A stretch of 64,000 bases of DNA from JAXMHB01 sp046346965 (GCA_046346965.1 JAXMHB010000002.1:248001-312000); one strand, 5' to 3'; positions 52,554 through 61,353 are shown, counted from the first letter of the stretch. The notes: generated from the letters alone by a model not told the origin. Numbers and translations are program-made.

Positions 52554-53257
52554 TGGCGCGGCACGCCGGCCAAGCGCAGCAGGGCACCGCCGGGGCCGGC
52601 GCTCGCGCCCGCGGCTTCACGCTGATCGAACTGCTGGTGGCAATGGCGCTGGTGGCGCTGCTGATGACGCTGGTCTACGAGGGCCTGCAGGGCGGACAGC
52701 GCGCCGCGAACTCCGGACAGGCCTTCATCGATCGCACCAACCGGCTGCGGATCACGCAGGAGTTCGTGCGCCAGCAGATCAGTCGGCTGATGCCACTGCC
52801 GTACAAGCAGGACACCAGCAACGGCAAGCTGTACATGTTCGAGGGCGCGCGCGAGAAGATCCGCTTCGCCGGCCCGATGCCCGGTTACCTGGGCTATGGC
52901 GGAACCTATGTGCAGGAGTTCGAGATCATTCGCGACGGCAAATACAGCTCGCTGGTGTTCCGGCACTGGTTGCAGAACGGCTTTGACGAGAAAAAGATCG
53001 ACAAATCCGAGCCGCCGATCCTGCTGCTCAGCGGCATCCGCGACGCCACCTTTAGGTTCAAGGGCTTGAATCCGGAAGGCAAGGTGGGCGACTGGCGCGA
53101 GGACTGGGAAGACCCGCAGCTGACGCCGGTGGCGATCCAGCTGCAGATGGAGATGAGTGACGAGTCGCTGATCGACTGGCCGCTGCTGGAGGTGGTCATG
53201 ATGGTCGATGGCGGCGCCACGCGCGGCTTCAACGCCGGCTTCTTTCCCTCGGGCTGA
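52553..53257 (+). CDS. gspJ: Minor pseudopilin GspJ
   Basis: This 234-residue prepilin begins at a GTG sharing one base with the gspI stop (TAGTG). The cleavage site is after Gly21 (GARARG/FTLIELL) with Glu26 at +5. The C-terminal domain has LRITQEFVRQQISRLMP, YGGTYVQEFEII and SLVFRHWLQNG. It is part of the GspI-J-K tip complex. The final residues (GFNAGFFPSG) are ordinary. Confidence 0.93.
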   Translation: MARHAGQAQQGTAGAGARARGFTLIELLVAMALVALLMTLVYEGLQGGQRAANSGQAFIDRTNRLRITQEFVRQQISRLMPLPYKQDTSNGKLYMFEGAREKIRFAGPMPGYLGYGGTYVQEFEIIRDGKYSSLVFRHWLQNGFDEKKIDKSEPPILLLSGIRDATFRFKGLNPEGKVGDWREDWEDPQLTPVAIQLQMEMSDESLIDWPLLEVVMMVDGGATRGFNAGFFPSG

Positions 53258-53265
53258 GGTGCGTG

Positions 53266-54156
53266 ATGCGTAGACAACGAGGCATCGCGCTGATCATGGT
53301 GCTGTGGGTGTCGGTGCTGATCGCCGTGCTGTTGGCGAGCTTCAGCCTGAGCGCACGCGTCGAGGCGCTGCAGGGCCGCAATCTGCTCGATTCCACCCGC
53401 GCCCGCTACGCCGCCGAAGCCGGTCTGCACCGCGCTGCGTACGAGTTGCGCGGCAACAATCCGGACACCCGCTGGGTGGCCGACGGCCGGGTCTACAGCT
53501 TCGATTTCGAGGGCGCCAAGATCGAGGTACAGCTGTACGACGAGACCGGCAAGGTCGATCTGAACGTGGCCGACCCGCTGCTGCTGACCGCGCTGTTCGA
53601 ACTGGGTGGTCTGGAGAAGCGCGAAGCCGAGCAGTTGGCGGCTGCAGTGGCCGATTGGCGTGATCCCGACGATCTGGTCACCGTCAACGGCGCCGAAGCC
53701 AGCGAGTACAAGGCCGCGGGTCGCGCCTACGGACCGCGCAATGCACCTTTCGAGACGGTTTCCGAGGTGCAACAGGTGCTTGGCATGAGTTTTGAGCTGT
53801 ACCGGGAACTTGAGCCCTTGATGACCATCTACTCAGGACGGGCCCAGCCCAATCCCGCGTTCGCGTCTCCCGAGGTGCTGCAGTTGATTCCTGGCATGTC
53901 GCCCGATCTGATTCAGTTGCTGGTGCAGCAGCGTCAGCAGCCGGTGGTTCCCGGCCAGCCGGCGCCGCCGATGGCGTTGCCCGACGGTACGCCGGTGGTG
54001 GCGCAGGGTGGGGGCCTTACGTACACTATCCGGTCCCGTGCGACGCTGCCGGGCGGCGCGAACGCCGGTTTGGAGGCTACCGTCCGCTTGGGTGCAAGCA
54101 TGGTGGCGCGCCGTCCCTTTCGCATCGTTCGCTGGCGCGACGGTGAATCCCGTTAA
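53266..54156 (+). CDS. gspK: Minor pseudopilin GspK
   Basis: This 296-residue largest minor pseudopilin has a processing site after Gly6 (MRRQRG/IALIMVLWVSV); position +5 is Met, the usual loss of Glu5 in GspK. The helix-rich lumen domain contains YAAEAGLHRAAYELR, DETGKVDLNVADPLLLTAL and AAAVADWRDPDD, typical of the family. A Pro/Gln linker (QPVVPGQPAPPM) precedes the end. GAGGTG lies just before the GTG/ATG start pair. Confidence 0.93.
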   Translation: MRRQRGIALIMVLWVSVLIAVLLASFSLSARVEALQGRNLLDSTRARYAAEAGLHRAAYELRGNNPDTRWVADGRVYSFDFEGAKIEVQLYDETGKVDLNVADPLLLTALFELGGLEKREAEQLAAAVADWRDPDDLVTVNGAEASEYKAAGRAYGPRNAPFETVSEVQQVLGMSFELYRELEPLMTIYSGRAQPNPAFASPEVLQLIPGMSPDLIQLLVQQRQQPVVPGQPAPPMALPDGTPVVAQGGGLTYTIRSRATLPGGANAGLEATVRLGASMVARRPFRIVRWRDGESR

Positions 54157-54171
54157 TCCGAATCCAGCACT

Positions 54172-55302
54172 ATGCTCGAGCTGATCCAGAAGCCATGGCG
54201 GCGCCTGAAGCAGCGCTACGAGAAGAGCGGCCTTGCGCAGTTCTTGTCGTGGTGGCGCTCCGAATTGCTGGCCGCGTTGCCTCCGGCCTGGCGTGCCTGG
54301 CTGGCCTCGGAGGCGGCGGTGGTCACCATCGCGCCCAATGCCGACGGCTGGCTGTTGCGGCGCATGCGCGCCGGCTCGGTCGAAACCGAGGCGCGCGCCG
54401 GTGGCGAGTACCCGGCGCTGACGGAAGTCGCCGAGCGTCTGCGCACCGAGCCCGAAACCCCGCCGCGTCAGGTGCTGCTGCTGCCGGCTGAGCGCACGCT
54501 GCGCCGGCGTTTGACCTTGCCCCTGGCGGCCGAAGAGCACCTGGGCCAGGTGCTGTCCTTCGAGATGGATCGGCAAACGCCCTTCCGTGCCGATCAGGTG
54601 TACTTCGACTTCCGCATCCACAAGCGCGACGCGGCGGCGCGCACCATGCTGGTCGAGTTGCTGGCGGTGCCGCGGCCGACGCTGGATCAGGTGCTGCAGA
54701 GCGCGTCCAACGTCCCGCTGGATGCGGTCGATGTGGCCAATGCCGAGGAACCGGCGGGCTTCAATCTGCTGCCGCCGGAGCGCCGCGCGCGCCGGGTCGA
54801 TCAGCGCTTGCGCATCAATTTGATTCTCCTGGTGTCAGCAATCGGTCTGGCCTGGCTGGTGATGTACCAGTCGCTGGTGCTGCGCGAACGCGCGATCGAG
54901 AAACTCACCGACGAGATGGCCACGGTGCGCACCGCGGCGAATCAGAGTGCCGAACTCAAGCGCCAGTTGCGGGATGCCATCGAAGGCGCCAGCTTCTTGT
55001 CCAAGAAGAAATCGGAACAGGCCGTCACCGTCGATGTGCTTGCCGAGGTCACCCGACTGGTGCCTGACGACACTTGGCTGGAACGCCTGTCTTTCGTCGA
55101 CAAACAGGTGCAACTGCAGGGCCAGTCGGCCGGCGCAGATCGCCTGATCGGCATCCTGACCAAGGCGCGTTGCCTGACCAATCCGCAGTTCCAAGGAATC
55201 ATTCAACCCGACGGTGCCACCGGCAAGGATCGCTTCACCCTGGCCGCCGATCTCAAGACTGGAGCCTGCAATGGCACTGACACTGCTGCCGGCTCCCGGT
55301 AA
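54172..55302 (+). CDS. gspL: Type II secretion platform protein GspL (XpsL-like)
   Basis: This 376-residue inner-membrane protein links GspE to the platform. A cytoplasmic PilM-like part is poorly conserved (VVTIAPNADGWLLRRM, GQVLSFEMDRQTPF). One transmembrane helix at about 223-240 (LILLVSAIGLAWLVMYQ) is followed by a periplasmic PilN/GspL-C ferredoxin-like domain (LERLSFVDKQVQLQGQS). The size matches XpsL of Xanthomonas more than the larger enterobacterial proteins. Its 3' end overlaps gspM by 32 bases. Confidence 0.9.
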   Translation: MLELIQKPWRRLKQRYEKSGLAQFLSWWRSELLAALPPAWRAWLASEAAVVTIAPNADGWLLRRMRAGSVETEARAGGEYPALTEVAERLRTEPETPPRQVLLLPAERTLRRRLTLPLAAEEHLGQVLSFEMDRQTPFRADQVYFDFRIHKRDAAARTMLVELLAVPRPTLDQVLQSASNVPLDAVDVANAEEPAGFNLLPPERRARRVDQRLRINLILLVSAIGLAWLVMYQSLVLRERAIEKLTDEMATVRTAANQSAELKRQLRDAIEGASFLSKKKSEQAVTVDVLAEVTRLVPDDTWLERLSFVDKQVQLQGQSAGADRLIGILTKARCLTNPQFQGIIQPDGATGKDRFTLAADLKTGACNGTDTAAGSR

Positions 55303-55879
55303 GGGCAAGCCCGTTGCGATCGGTCTGGCGCTGGCGGCGCTGCTGATCGTCTATTTCCTGGTGTTCCACGGCTTTATCACCCAGCACGTGGCATATGCAG
55401 AGGAGCTGTCCGACCTCAAGGACAGCGAACTGCGCTTCCGCCAGATCGCGGCACAGCGGCCAGAGATCGAGAAGCGCCTCGCTGAAGTTCGGCAGTTCCA
55501 GGCGGGGGCGAACTACTTCCTGCCTGAGGACAGTTTCGACCTCGCTGCCGCCAATCTGAATACCAAGCTCAAGCAGATCATTGCCGACAAGGCCAAAGAT
55601 CAGCAGCGCTGTCAGTTGGTCAGCAGCCAGAACGAGCGGCCGACCTCGCCAGAGCCCTACCAGCGGGTGGTCGTCAAGGTGCGCATGCGTTGCGACCTCG
55701 ATGACATGGTCGAGATCCTCTACGAACTGGAGAACGCGACGCCCTTCCTGTTCGTGACCGACCTGAATCTCTACCAGCAGTTGATGTTCCAGGGTGGCAT
55801 GCCGCAGCCCAATCTGGGTGATATGGACGTGCGCTTCGATGTCTCCGGCTACATCCGCAGTGCGGGAGGACAGCCATGA
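55271..55879 (+). CDS. gspM: Type II secretion platform protein GspM (XpsM-like)
   Basis: This 202-residue bitopic inner-membrane protein has one helix at about residues 17-35 (IGLALAALLIVYFLVFHGF) and a periplasmic ferredoxin-like domain (PYQRVVVKVRMRCDLDDMVE, FLFVTDLNLYQQL). It partners GspL at the platform. The length is close to Xanthomonas XpsM. ATG 55271 lies inside the 3' end of gspL, and the stop overlaps the next gene's ATGA, so the genes are tightly coupled. Confidence 0.88.
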   Translation: MALTLLPAPGKGKPVAIGLALAALLIVYFLVFHGFITQHVAYAEELSDLKDSELRFRQIAAQRPEIEKRLAEVRQFQAGANYFLPEDSFDLAAANLNTKLKQIIADKAKDQQRCQLVSSQNERPTSPEPYQRVVVKVRMRCDLDDMVEILYELENATPFLFVTDLNLYQQLMFQGGMPQPNLGDMDVRFDVSGYIRSAGGQP

Positions 55880-56622
55880 GTCGCACCGTGGGGCAAACGC
55901 TGACGCTGGGACTCGGTTCCACTTGCGGACTGCTGGCCTTCGTGGCAGTGCTGCAGGCGGCCGGCGTGGGCTCGGGCTATCGCTTGCTCGCGGACGAGCC
56001 GGCGCCGCTGGAGGCGGATCTGATGCAGCCGATGCAGCAGATCGAGTTCAAGCTGCCGGATTTCGGCCAGTACGCCGAGATTGCCCAGCGACCGTTGTTC
56101 AACAACGACCGCAAGCCGCGGCCTATCGACGCCAAGCCACCGGGGTCGGAGGAGGCGCCGCCGGTCGTTGCGCTCAATGTCACGCTGCTCGGCGTGCTGC
56201 TGGATCCCGAGCATCAGGTGGCGATCCTGCGCGACAACGCATCGAGTTCGGTCATCCGCGTCCGCCAGGGCATGCCGCTGCCCGGCGATCTTGCCGGCTG
56301 GACGCTGCAGGAACTTGAGCTGCGTAAAGCGATCTTTGACGGTGGGCCGCAGCAGGGTACGGCCGAAGTCAAGTTGGACATGGCCAAGGCGCCCACCGGT
56401 GCGCCCACGCCGATTCCGGGTGCGCCGGGTAGCATGCCCGGGATGCAGCCCGGGCAACCCGGGCAGCCGGGTCAACCGCCGATGCCCGCCGGAGCGCCGC
56501 CGCAGCAGTTGCCTGCGGATGAGGCAGCCCGTCAGGCTGAGGTCCAGAGAATCATCGAGCAGCGCCGTGCACAGATGCGCGCCGAGGCCGAGAAGATGAG
56601 CCAGCAGCAAGGCAAGCAGTAA
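55876..56622 (+). CDS. GspN/GspC-like secretion protein (XpsN position)
   Basis: This is a 248-residue inner-membrane-anchored protein. A hydrophobic N-terminus (LGLGSTCGLLAFVAVLQAAG) precedes a homology-region segment like that of GspC/PulC: FGQYAEIAQRPLFNNDRKPR, PVVALNVTLLGVLLDPEHQV and VRQGMPLPGDLAGWTLQELE. The C-terminal quarter is a Pro/Gly/Gln-rich, repeated linker (GMQPGQPGQPGQPP) ending in a charged helix with many Arg, Glu and Gln. In Xanthomonas, XpsN at this position takes the place of GspC, coupling the platform to the secretin. A separate gspC is not seen. Identity is by position and HR pattern. Confidence 0.75.
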   Translation: MSRTVGQTLTLGLGSTCGLLAFVAVLQAAGVGSGYRLLADEPAPLEADLMQPMQQIEFKLPDFGQYAEIAQRPLFNNDRKPRPIDAKPPGSEEAPPVVALNVTLLGVLLDPEHQVAILRDNASSSVIRVRQGMPLPGDLAGWTLQELELRKAIFDGGPQQGTAEVKLDMAKAPTGAPTPIPGAPGSMPGMQPGQPGQPGQPPMPAGAPPQQLPADEAARQAEVQRIIEQRRAQMRAEAEKMSQQQGKQ

Positions 56623-56633
56623 GGAGATTGCGG

Positions 56634-58994
56634 GTGAAGAATGGAATCCGACAACTGGCGCTGGCACTGATTGCCTGCTCATTGTGGAGCTGCGCGCATT
56701 CGCCCTTTGCGGACGATGCTGGCACGCGTCCCCTGCGCGACAGCCAGCGCAGTGAGCTGGAAGCGATCGTGCGGGCGTCGCAGGACGCGGATTCGGCACC
56801 CGCAGCCACGCAGACCAAGGCCGAGGACGACGCCAAAGAGTCTGGCAAGGATGCGCAGCCCAGCACCGACAGCGATAGCTCGGGCAAATCGGTCCTGGAG
56901 CCCGGCACTGGCGAACTGATCAATCTGGAGGCCGCACGGCAACTGCCGCGCAAGCCCCCCGAGCAGGGCAAGACCAGCCTCAATTTCGCCGACCTGCCGA
57001 TCGCCGATGTGGTCAAGATGATCCTGGGCGATCTGCTGGGCGAGAACTACGTCATTTCAGCCGGCGTCAGCGGCACCGTGACCTTCTCGACGGCGCGGCC
57101 GGTGACTACCGAGCAGGCCTTCTCGATCCTGGAGATGCTGCTGTCCTGGAACAATCTGGCGCTGGTGTACGTCGATGGCCAGTACTCGGTGGTGCCGTCG
57201 GCCAACGCCGTGCGCGGCAATCTGGTGCCGCGCGTGGCAGACGCGGCGTCCGCGCGCGGCTTCGAGGTGCGTGCGATTCCGCTCGAATACATCGCGCCGA
57301 CCGAGATGGAAAAGTTGCTGCAGCCCTATGCGCGCGAAGGCGCCATCCTGAAGGCCGACAATGCGCGCAGCCTGATCGTGCTGGCGGGCAGCAAGCGCGA
57401 ACTCGAAAACTACATGTCCACCATCGAAGTGTTCGATGTCGACTGGATCAAGGGCATGTCGATCGGCCTGATCACGCTGGAGCAGGTCGAGGCCAAGACG
57501 CTGGGACCGGAACTCGATCAGATCTTTGGTGAACAGTCGGGATCGCCGCTGGCCGGGATGTTCCGCTTCGTGCCGATCGAGCGCTTGAATGCCATCCTGG
57601 TGATCACGCCGCAGCGCCGTTATCTGGCGGAAGCCGAGCGCTGGATCAGCCGACTCGATCAGGGCGGCAACCAGCCCGGTGTGCGTCTGTACGTGTACGA
57701 CGTCAAGAACGTCAAGGCGACCGATCTTTCCGATCGCCTCAACGACATTTTCGGCGGCAGCGGCGGCGAGGCGCAGCGTGCCAACACCAGTAACGCCGCG
57801 GGCAGCGTTGCGCCGGGGATGGCGCCCGTCGAGCTGACATCCTCATCCGGTGGTTCGCTGAATCTCAGCTCGCCGACCGGCGAGAAAGTAGAACGCAACG
57901 ACCGCCCGTCGGGGGCGCAAACGCCGGCCAATAGTGGCGTGCGTCCCACCGGCGTGCCGGCTGGCCCGGCGGGCAGCGGCGATCAGGGTCTGGCGATCGT
58001 CGAGGGTGAGGAAATCCGCATCACCGCGGTCGAAGAGAACAACCAGCTGATCATCCGCGCGACCCCGGGACAGTACGAAGCAATCCGTGGCGCCATTCGC
58101 AAGCTCGACTCGGTGCCGCTGCAGGTGCACATCGAGGCGCGACTGCTGGATGTGTCCCTGACCAACAACCTGAAGTTCGGTGTGCAGTGGTACTTCGAAA
58201 ACGCGCTCAGCCGCCTCGTGCCGCCCGATGACAGCAGCGGATCGAGCTCCGGGACCAAGCGTGCAATCAACGGCGATCGCTTTGGCGAAATCACGCCGTC
58301 CGGGATCAACTGGATCTTCGCAGGCCGTCGCGCCGGCGCGCTGGTCAAGTTGCTGCAGAGCGAGGGTGACGTCAAAGTGCTGTCCTCGCCGTCGGTGATG
58401 GTGCTCAACAACACCGAAGCCTCGATCAATGTCGGTCAGCAGATCCCGGTAACCAGCAGCTACTTCAATCCGATTACCTCGGGCGGCACCACCGGCGGCT
58501 CCACGGGCATCGGCCAGAGCTACGTCCAGTTCCGCGACACCGGCATCATTTTGAACGTCAAGCCGCGCGTGAATCCGGGCGGACTGGTGTTCATGGAGGT
58601 CAAGGCCGAGCAGAGCACGCCGGGTGCCGCCGACACGGCCTCCGAGTTCGGTGGCAACGTTCCGGTCGACAAGAAGACCATTGAGACCGAGGTGGCTGTG
58701 CAAAGTGGCGACACCGTGCTGCTCGGTGGTCTGATCCAGCAGAGCGATACCACCAGCAACAACGGCGTCCCGGGCCTGAAGAACATCCCGCTGCTCGGTC
58801 GCCTGTTCGGCAGCAGCGGCCATGACAAGTCGCGCAAGGAACTGCTGGTGCTGATCACGCCCACCGTCGTCCGTGGTGGCGCCGAGGACGCGACTGAGCT
58901 GACCGAGGAGTACAAGAAGCGCTTCCTGGGTCTGGAACCGCTGATCAACGACATGGAACAGGCAGAGCGTGCCCGTCGTGAAGTCGAAGATTGA
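56634..58994 (+). CDS. gspD: Type II secretion outer-membrane secretin GspD (XpsD-like lipoprotein)
   Basis: This 786-residue secretin forms the outer-membrane pore of the T2SS. GTG 56634 follows AAGGAG, giving a lipoprotein leader with LIAC at residues 12-15. N0 begins at LNFADLPIADVVKMIL and is followed by N1-N3 (VRAIPLEYIAPTEMEKLLQP, ITLEQVEAKTLGPELDQI, YVYDVKNVKATDLSDRLNDI). The secretin domain has VHIEARLLDVSLTNNLKFGV, VKVLSSPSVMVLNNTEASIN, VGQQIPVTSSYF and VLLGGLIQQSD. A Ser/Gly/Pro-rich insertion in the N3 region (about residues 385-455) is long. A leader Cys and no S-domain motif suggest lipidation takes the place of a classical pilotin, as in XpsD. Confidence 0.95.
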   Translation: MKNGIRQLALALIACSLWSCAHSPFADDAGTRPLRDSQRSELEAIVRASQDADSAPAATQTKAEDDAKESGKDAQPSTDSDSSGKSVLEPGTGELINLEAARQLPRKPPEQGKTSLNFADLPIADVVKMILGDLLGENYVISAGVSGTVTFSTARPVTTEQAFSILEMLLSWNNLALVYVDGQYSVVPSANAVRGNLVPRVADAASARGFEVRAIPLEYIAPTEMEKLLQPYAREGAILKADNARSLIVLAGSKRELENYMSTIEVFDVDWIKGMSIGLITLEQVEAKTLGPELDQIFGEQSGSPLAGMFRFVPIERLNAILVITPQRRYLAEAERWISRLDQGGNQPGVRLYVYDVKNVKATDLSDRLNDIFGGSGGEAQRANTSNAAGSVAPGMAPVELTSSSGGSLNLSSPTGEKVERNDRPSGAQTPANSGVRPTGVPAGPAGSGDQGLAIVEGEEIRITAVEENNQLIIRATPGQYEAIRGAIRKLDSVPLQVHIEARLLDVSLTNNLKFGVQWYFENALSRLVPPDDSSGSSSGTKRAINGDRFGEITPSGINWIFAGRRAGALVKLLQSEGDVKVLSSPSVMVLNNTEASINVGQQIPVTSSYFNPITSGGTTGGSTGIGQSYVQFRDTGIILNVKPRVNPGGLVFMEVKAEQSTPGAADTASEFGGNVPVDKKTIETEVAVQSGDTVLLGGLIQQSDTTSNNGVPGLKNIPLLGRLFGSSGHDKSRKELLVLITPTVVRGGAEDATELTEEYKKRFLGLEPLINDMEQAERARREVED

Positions 58995-59046
58995 GGCCGT
59001 GCCCACGCGTAACGGCGCAATCATTTGCAATTCAAGGAGTGTAGCG

Positions 59047-59523
59047 ATGAATTCGATGTACAAGCCCGCATGGGCGCGCGGAGCGCGGGTTGCGCTGGCG
59101 CTGGGTCTGACGCTGGCGCTCGCCGCGTGTCAGTCGGGACCGGGCAAGGTTCGGCCGTCAGGCACTGCGGAAGTGACGGAATCTCCTCAGGAAGCCGTCA
59201 AGGTTCGCGCCATCAAGCGCTGGGAGTTGCTGATCGACAAGCGCTTCGAGGAGGCCTATGAGCTGCTGTCCCCCGGCTACCGCGAGGTGCGTTCCCAGGA
59301 GGACTACGTCAAGATCATGCGTGGCCGACCGCTGCAATGGACCCGCGTCCACTTCCAGGACGCCACTTGCGAAAAGGACTCCTGCGCGGTCAACATAGAA
59401 GTGAATGCACAGTTGGAAATGCCGGTCATGCGTGTTGGCACCGTAGACACGCTGTCGGTCGTCACCGAGAACTGGATCTTGAGTGACGGAGAGTGGTACC
59501 TGGTGCCTGCGGCCGATCGTTGA
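59047..59523 (+). CDS. Small outer-membrane lipoprotein, NTF2-like
   Basis: This 158-residue product has a lipoprotein leader ending LALAAC at Cys28. The mature part (WELLIDKRFEEAYELLSPGY, REVRSQEDYVKIM, ILSDGEWYLVP) has the helix-then-sheet pattern of NTF2/DUF4440-like folds. AAGGAG precedes ATG 59047. It starts 52 bases after the gspD stop in the same direction and probably shares its transcript, so a role with the secretin or in surface display is possible. I do not recognise a named family. Confidence 0.7.
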   Translation: MNSMYKPAWARGARVALALGLTLALAACQSGPGKVRPSGTAEVTESPQEAVKVRAIKRWELLIDKRFEEAYELLSPGYREVRSQEDYVKIMRGRPLQWTRVHFQDATCEKDSCAVNIEVNAQLEMPVMRVGTVDTLSVVTENWILSDGEWYLVPAADR

Positions 59524-59574
59524 TTGGCAGTTGCATGCGGATTCAACTTCACTTAGCATCCAACATGCTCTTGT

Positions 59575-59661
59575 CTAACCTTGCCGCAAAGAGGGGTGAA
59601 CCCCCGACTCGGAGTGAGGTTAGCCGTAGGCGAAGCCCTGTAGTTGACTAGGAGTGTTGTA
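59575..59661 (+). promoter_or_regulatory. Structured leader of the surface protein gene
   Basis: The 138-base gap before the surface protein holds CTAACCT (59575-59581) that pairs with AGGTTAG (59617-59623), enclosing a hairpin GGGG-TGAA-CCCC (59593-59604) and a GCC/GGC element. The ribosome-binding site TAGGAG follows. The order of paired elements suggests a stable 5' leader or a regulatory RNA, but I cannot match it to a riboswitch family. Confidence 0.4.
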
Positions 59662-61260
59662 ATGAAAAAGAACACCATGGCGACCGCCATCGTTGCTGGC
59701 TTGGCCGGCATCGCTGGTATCGCGAACATCTCGACCGCGGTAAACGTGAACCCGGACGGCGTGGGTCAGGTCCTCCTGTACCCGTATTACACCGTCAACG
59801 GCAACAACTCGACCGTGCTCTCCGTGGTCAACACCACGAGCGCCGGCAAGGCTGTCAAGGTCCGCTTCCTGGACGCCCGTAACTCCCGCGAAGTGCTCGA
59901 CTTCAATCTGTACCTGTCCGAGTTCGACGTGTGGACCGCCGCCGTGTTCTCGCTGGCCGCCACCGGCCCGGCGAACATCACGACGTCCGACACCAGCTGC
60001 ACCGTGCCGGGCATCGAGAGCGGCATCTTCCTGCTGCCGACCCTGGCTGACGGCCGTCGCTACTATCCGTTCCAGACGTCCTTCTTCACGGACTTCACGG
60101 CTGCCGGTCTGAACACCGCGTCCCCGACCCGTACCCGTGATGGCTACGTCGAGCTGATCGAGATGGGTTCCATCCCGACCGACAGCACCTTCGGTTCGGC
60201 TCTGACCCACGTGGGTGGCCGTCCGGCCGCTTGCGCCGCGCTCGAATCCGCTTGGCTGAGCACCGGCGTGTGGACTGCCACCGCTGGCGCGATCGACCTC
60301 GAGCCGCCGACGGGTGGTCTGTTTGGTGGCGCCGCGCTGGTGAACGTCAGCGACGGTACGTACATCAACTACAACGCCGACGCCGTCGACGGTTTCAGCG
60401 CCTCCGTGCTGCACACCGCTCCGGGTAGCGATCGTCCGAACCTGACCAACGCGAACGGCGCCACGCCGGGCGCAGTGACCAGCTACGTGTTCGATCGTGG
60501 TCGTCTGATCACCTCCAACTGGCTGACCGCCTCCGGCGGTGGTGTCAACGCCGTGTCCGCCGTGTTCGACCGCGAAGCGGTGTTCAACGAATACGCCGTG
60601 GATCCGGATCTGGCCGCCTCCTCCGAGTGGATCGTGACCTTCCCGACCCGTCGTTACTACGTCGGTTCGACGACTGCCACCGCTCCGTTCACCGTGGGCT
60701 TCGGCACCGCCTCGACCGGCGCTGCTGGCGCGTGCGAACGCGTGTCCGGCCGCATCTACGACCGTGAAGAAGATACCTTCCGTATCTTCAACTTCTCGCC
60801 GTCGGTTGGCCAGACGCAGATCTGCTGGGAAGCGAACCCGCTGTGGTTCCAGCGCACCCCGCAGGCCGCTACCGCCAATTCGCCGATTCACGGCGCCCCG
60901 GGTGCGACGTCCACGACCATCCCGCTGTGGACTGGCGTGCCGACCTACCTGCAGCTGTTCGGCATCATCCAGCAGACGTTCAACAACGGCTGGTTCTGGC
61001 TGGGCTTCTACGACGAGAACGCGATCAACAGCGCCGGTATCCCGACCCCGCTGCTGCGTCCGGCCCTCGTCGAGACGGCTCCGGCGGCTGGCACCGTGGC
61101 TGACCGTTACTACGGTCTGCCGGCGACCGGCTACTGGGCGCTGCGCGTCGAGAACGCCAATGCCCGTCCGGGCGTGCAGGGCTTCTACGGTGGCGCGTAT
61201 CCGCACCGTGCGTCCCGCGCTTGCTTCAAGGGCAACTACGGCACGACCCCGTGCGATTGA
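59662..61260 (+). CDS. Abundant exported surface protein (S-layer-like), uncharacterised
   Basis: This 532-residue protein has a signal peptide (MKKNTMATAIVAGLAGIAGI, cut near NISTA/VNVNPDG). The mature part starts with VNVNPDGVGQVLLYPYYTVN and is rich in Thr, Ser, Ala, Asn and aromatic residues, with a few Cys near the ends (TSCTV, CERVSGRIYD, CFKGNYGTTPCD). I do not recognise a domain. The mix suggests a beta-rich surface or S-layer-like protein. Codon use differs visibly from neighbours, with many CGT, GGT, TCC and ACC codons, the kind of bias seen in very highly expressed genes. TAGGAG precedes ATG 59662. A structured leader and a very strong terminator frame it, supporting high, isolated expression. 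Secretion by the adjacent T2SS is possible. Confidence 0.7.
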   Translation: MKKNTMATAIVAGLAGIAGIANISTAVNVNPDGVGQVLLYPYYTVNGNNSTVLSVVNTTSAGKAVKVRFLDARNSREVLDFNLYLSEFDVWTAAVFSLAATGPANITTSDTSCTVPGIESGIFLLPTLADGRRYYPFQTSFFTDFTAAGLNTASPTRTRDGYVELIEMGSIPTDSTFGSALTHVGGRPAACAALESAWLSTGVWTATAGAIDLEPPTGGLFGGAALVNVSDGTYINYNADAVDGFSASVLHTAPGSDRPNLTNANGATPGAVTSYVFDRGRLITSNWLTASGGGVNAVSAVFDREAVFNEYAVDPDLAASSEWIVTFPTRRYYVGSTTATAPFTVGFGTASTGAAGACERVSGRIYDREEDTFRIFNFSPSVGQTQICWEANPLWFQRTPQAATANSPIHGAPGATSTTIPLWTGVPTYLQLFGIIQQTFNNGWFWLGFYDENAINSAGIPTPLLRPALVETAPAAGTVADRYYGLPATGYWALRVENANARPGVQGFYGGAYPHRASRACFKGNYGTTPCD

Positions 61261-61286
61261 TGTCCTGCTGAAGTTGAGTAGTACTG

Positions 61287-61317
61287 GAAGGGGGGCGAAA
61301 GCCCCCCTTCTCTATTT
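61287..61317 (+). terminator. Strong rho-independent terminator of the surface protein gene
   Basis: A perfect 10-bp stem GAAGGGGGGC with GAAA loop and GCCCCCCTTC (61287-61310), followed by TCTATTT. It lies 26 bases after the stop codon. This is the clearest terminator in the window. Confidence 0.9.
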
Positions 61318-61338
61318 GGGAAGGCGCTGGCTCCGCAA

Positions 61339-61353
61339 GCGTTGACTCAACGC
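61339..61353. promoter_or_regulatory. Dyad GCGTTGA-c-TCAACGC
   Basis: A perfect 7-base dyad with a one-base centre lies in the 61261-61599 gap, 246 bases before the next start codon. It could be an operator; the regulator is unknown. The rest of that gap, apart from the terminator, shows no element I can name. Confidence 0.35.

Noticed and set aside
59575..59661. c-di-GMP-I riboswitch before the surface protein
   Set aside because: Only a CGCAAAG string is shared; the rest of the consensus is absent, so it is reported as an unnamed structured leader.
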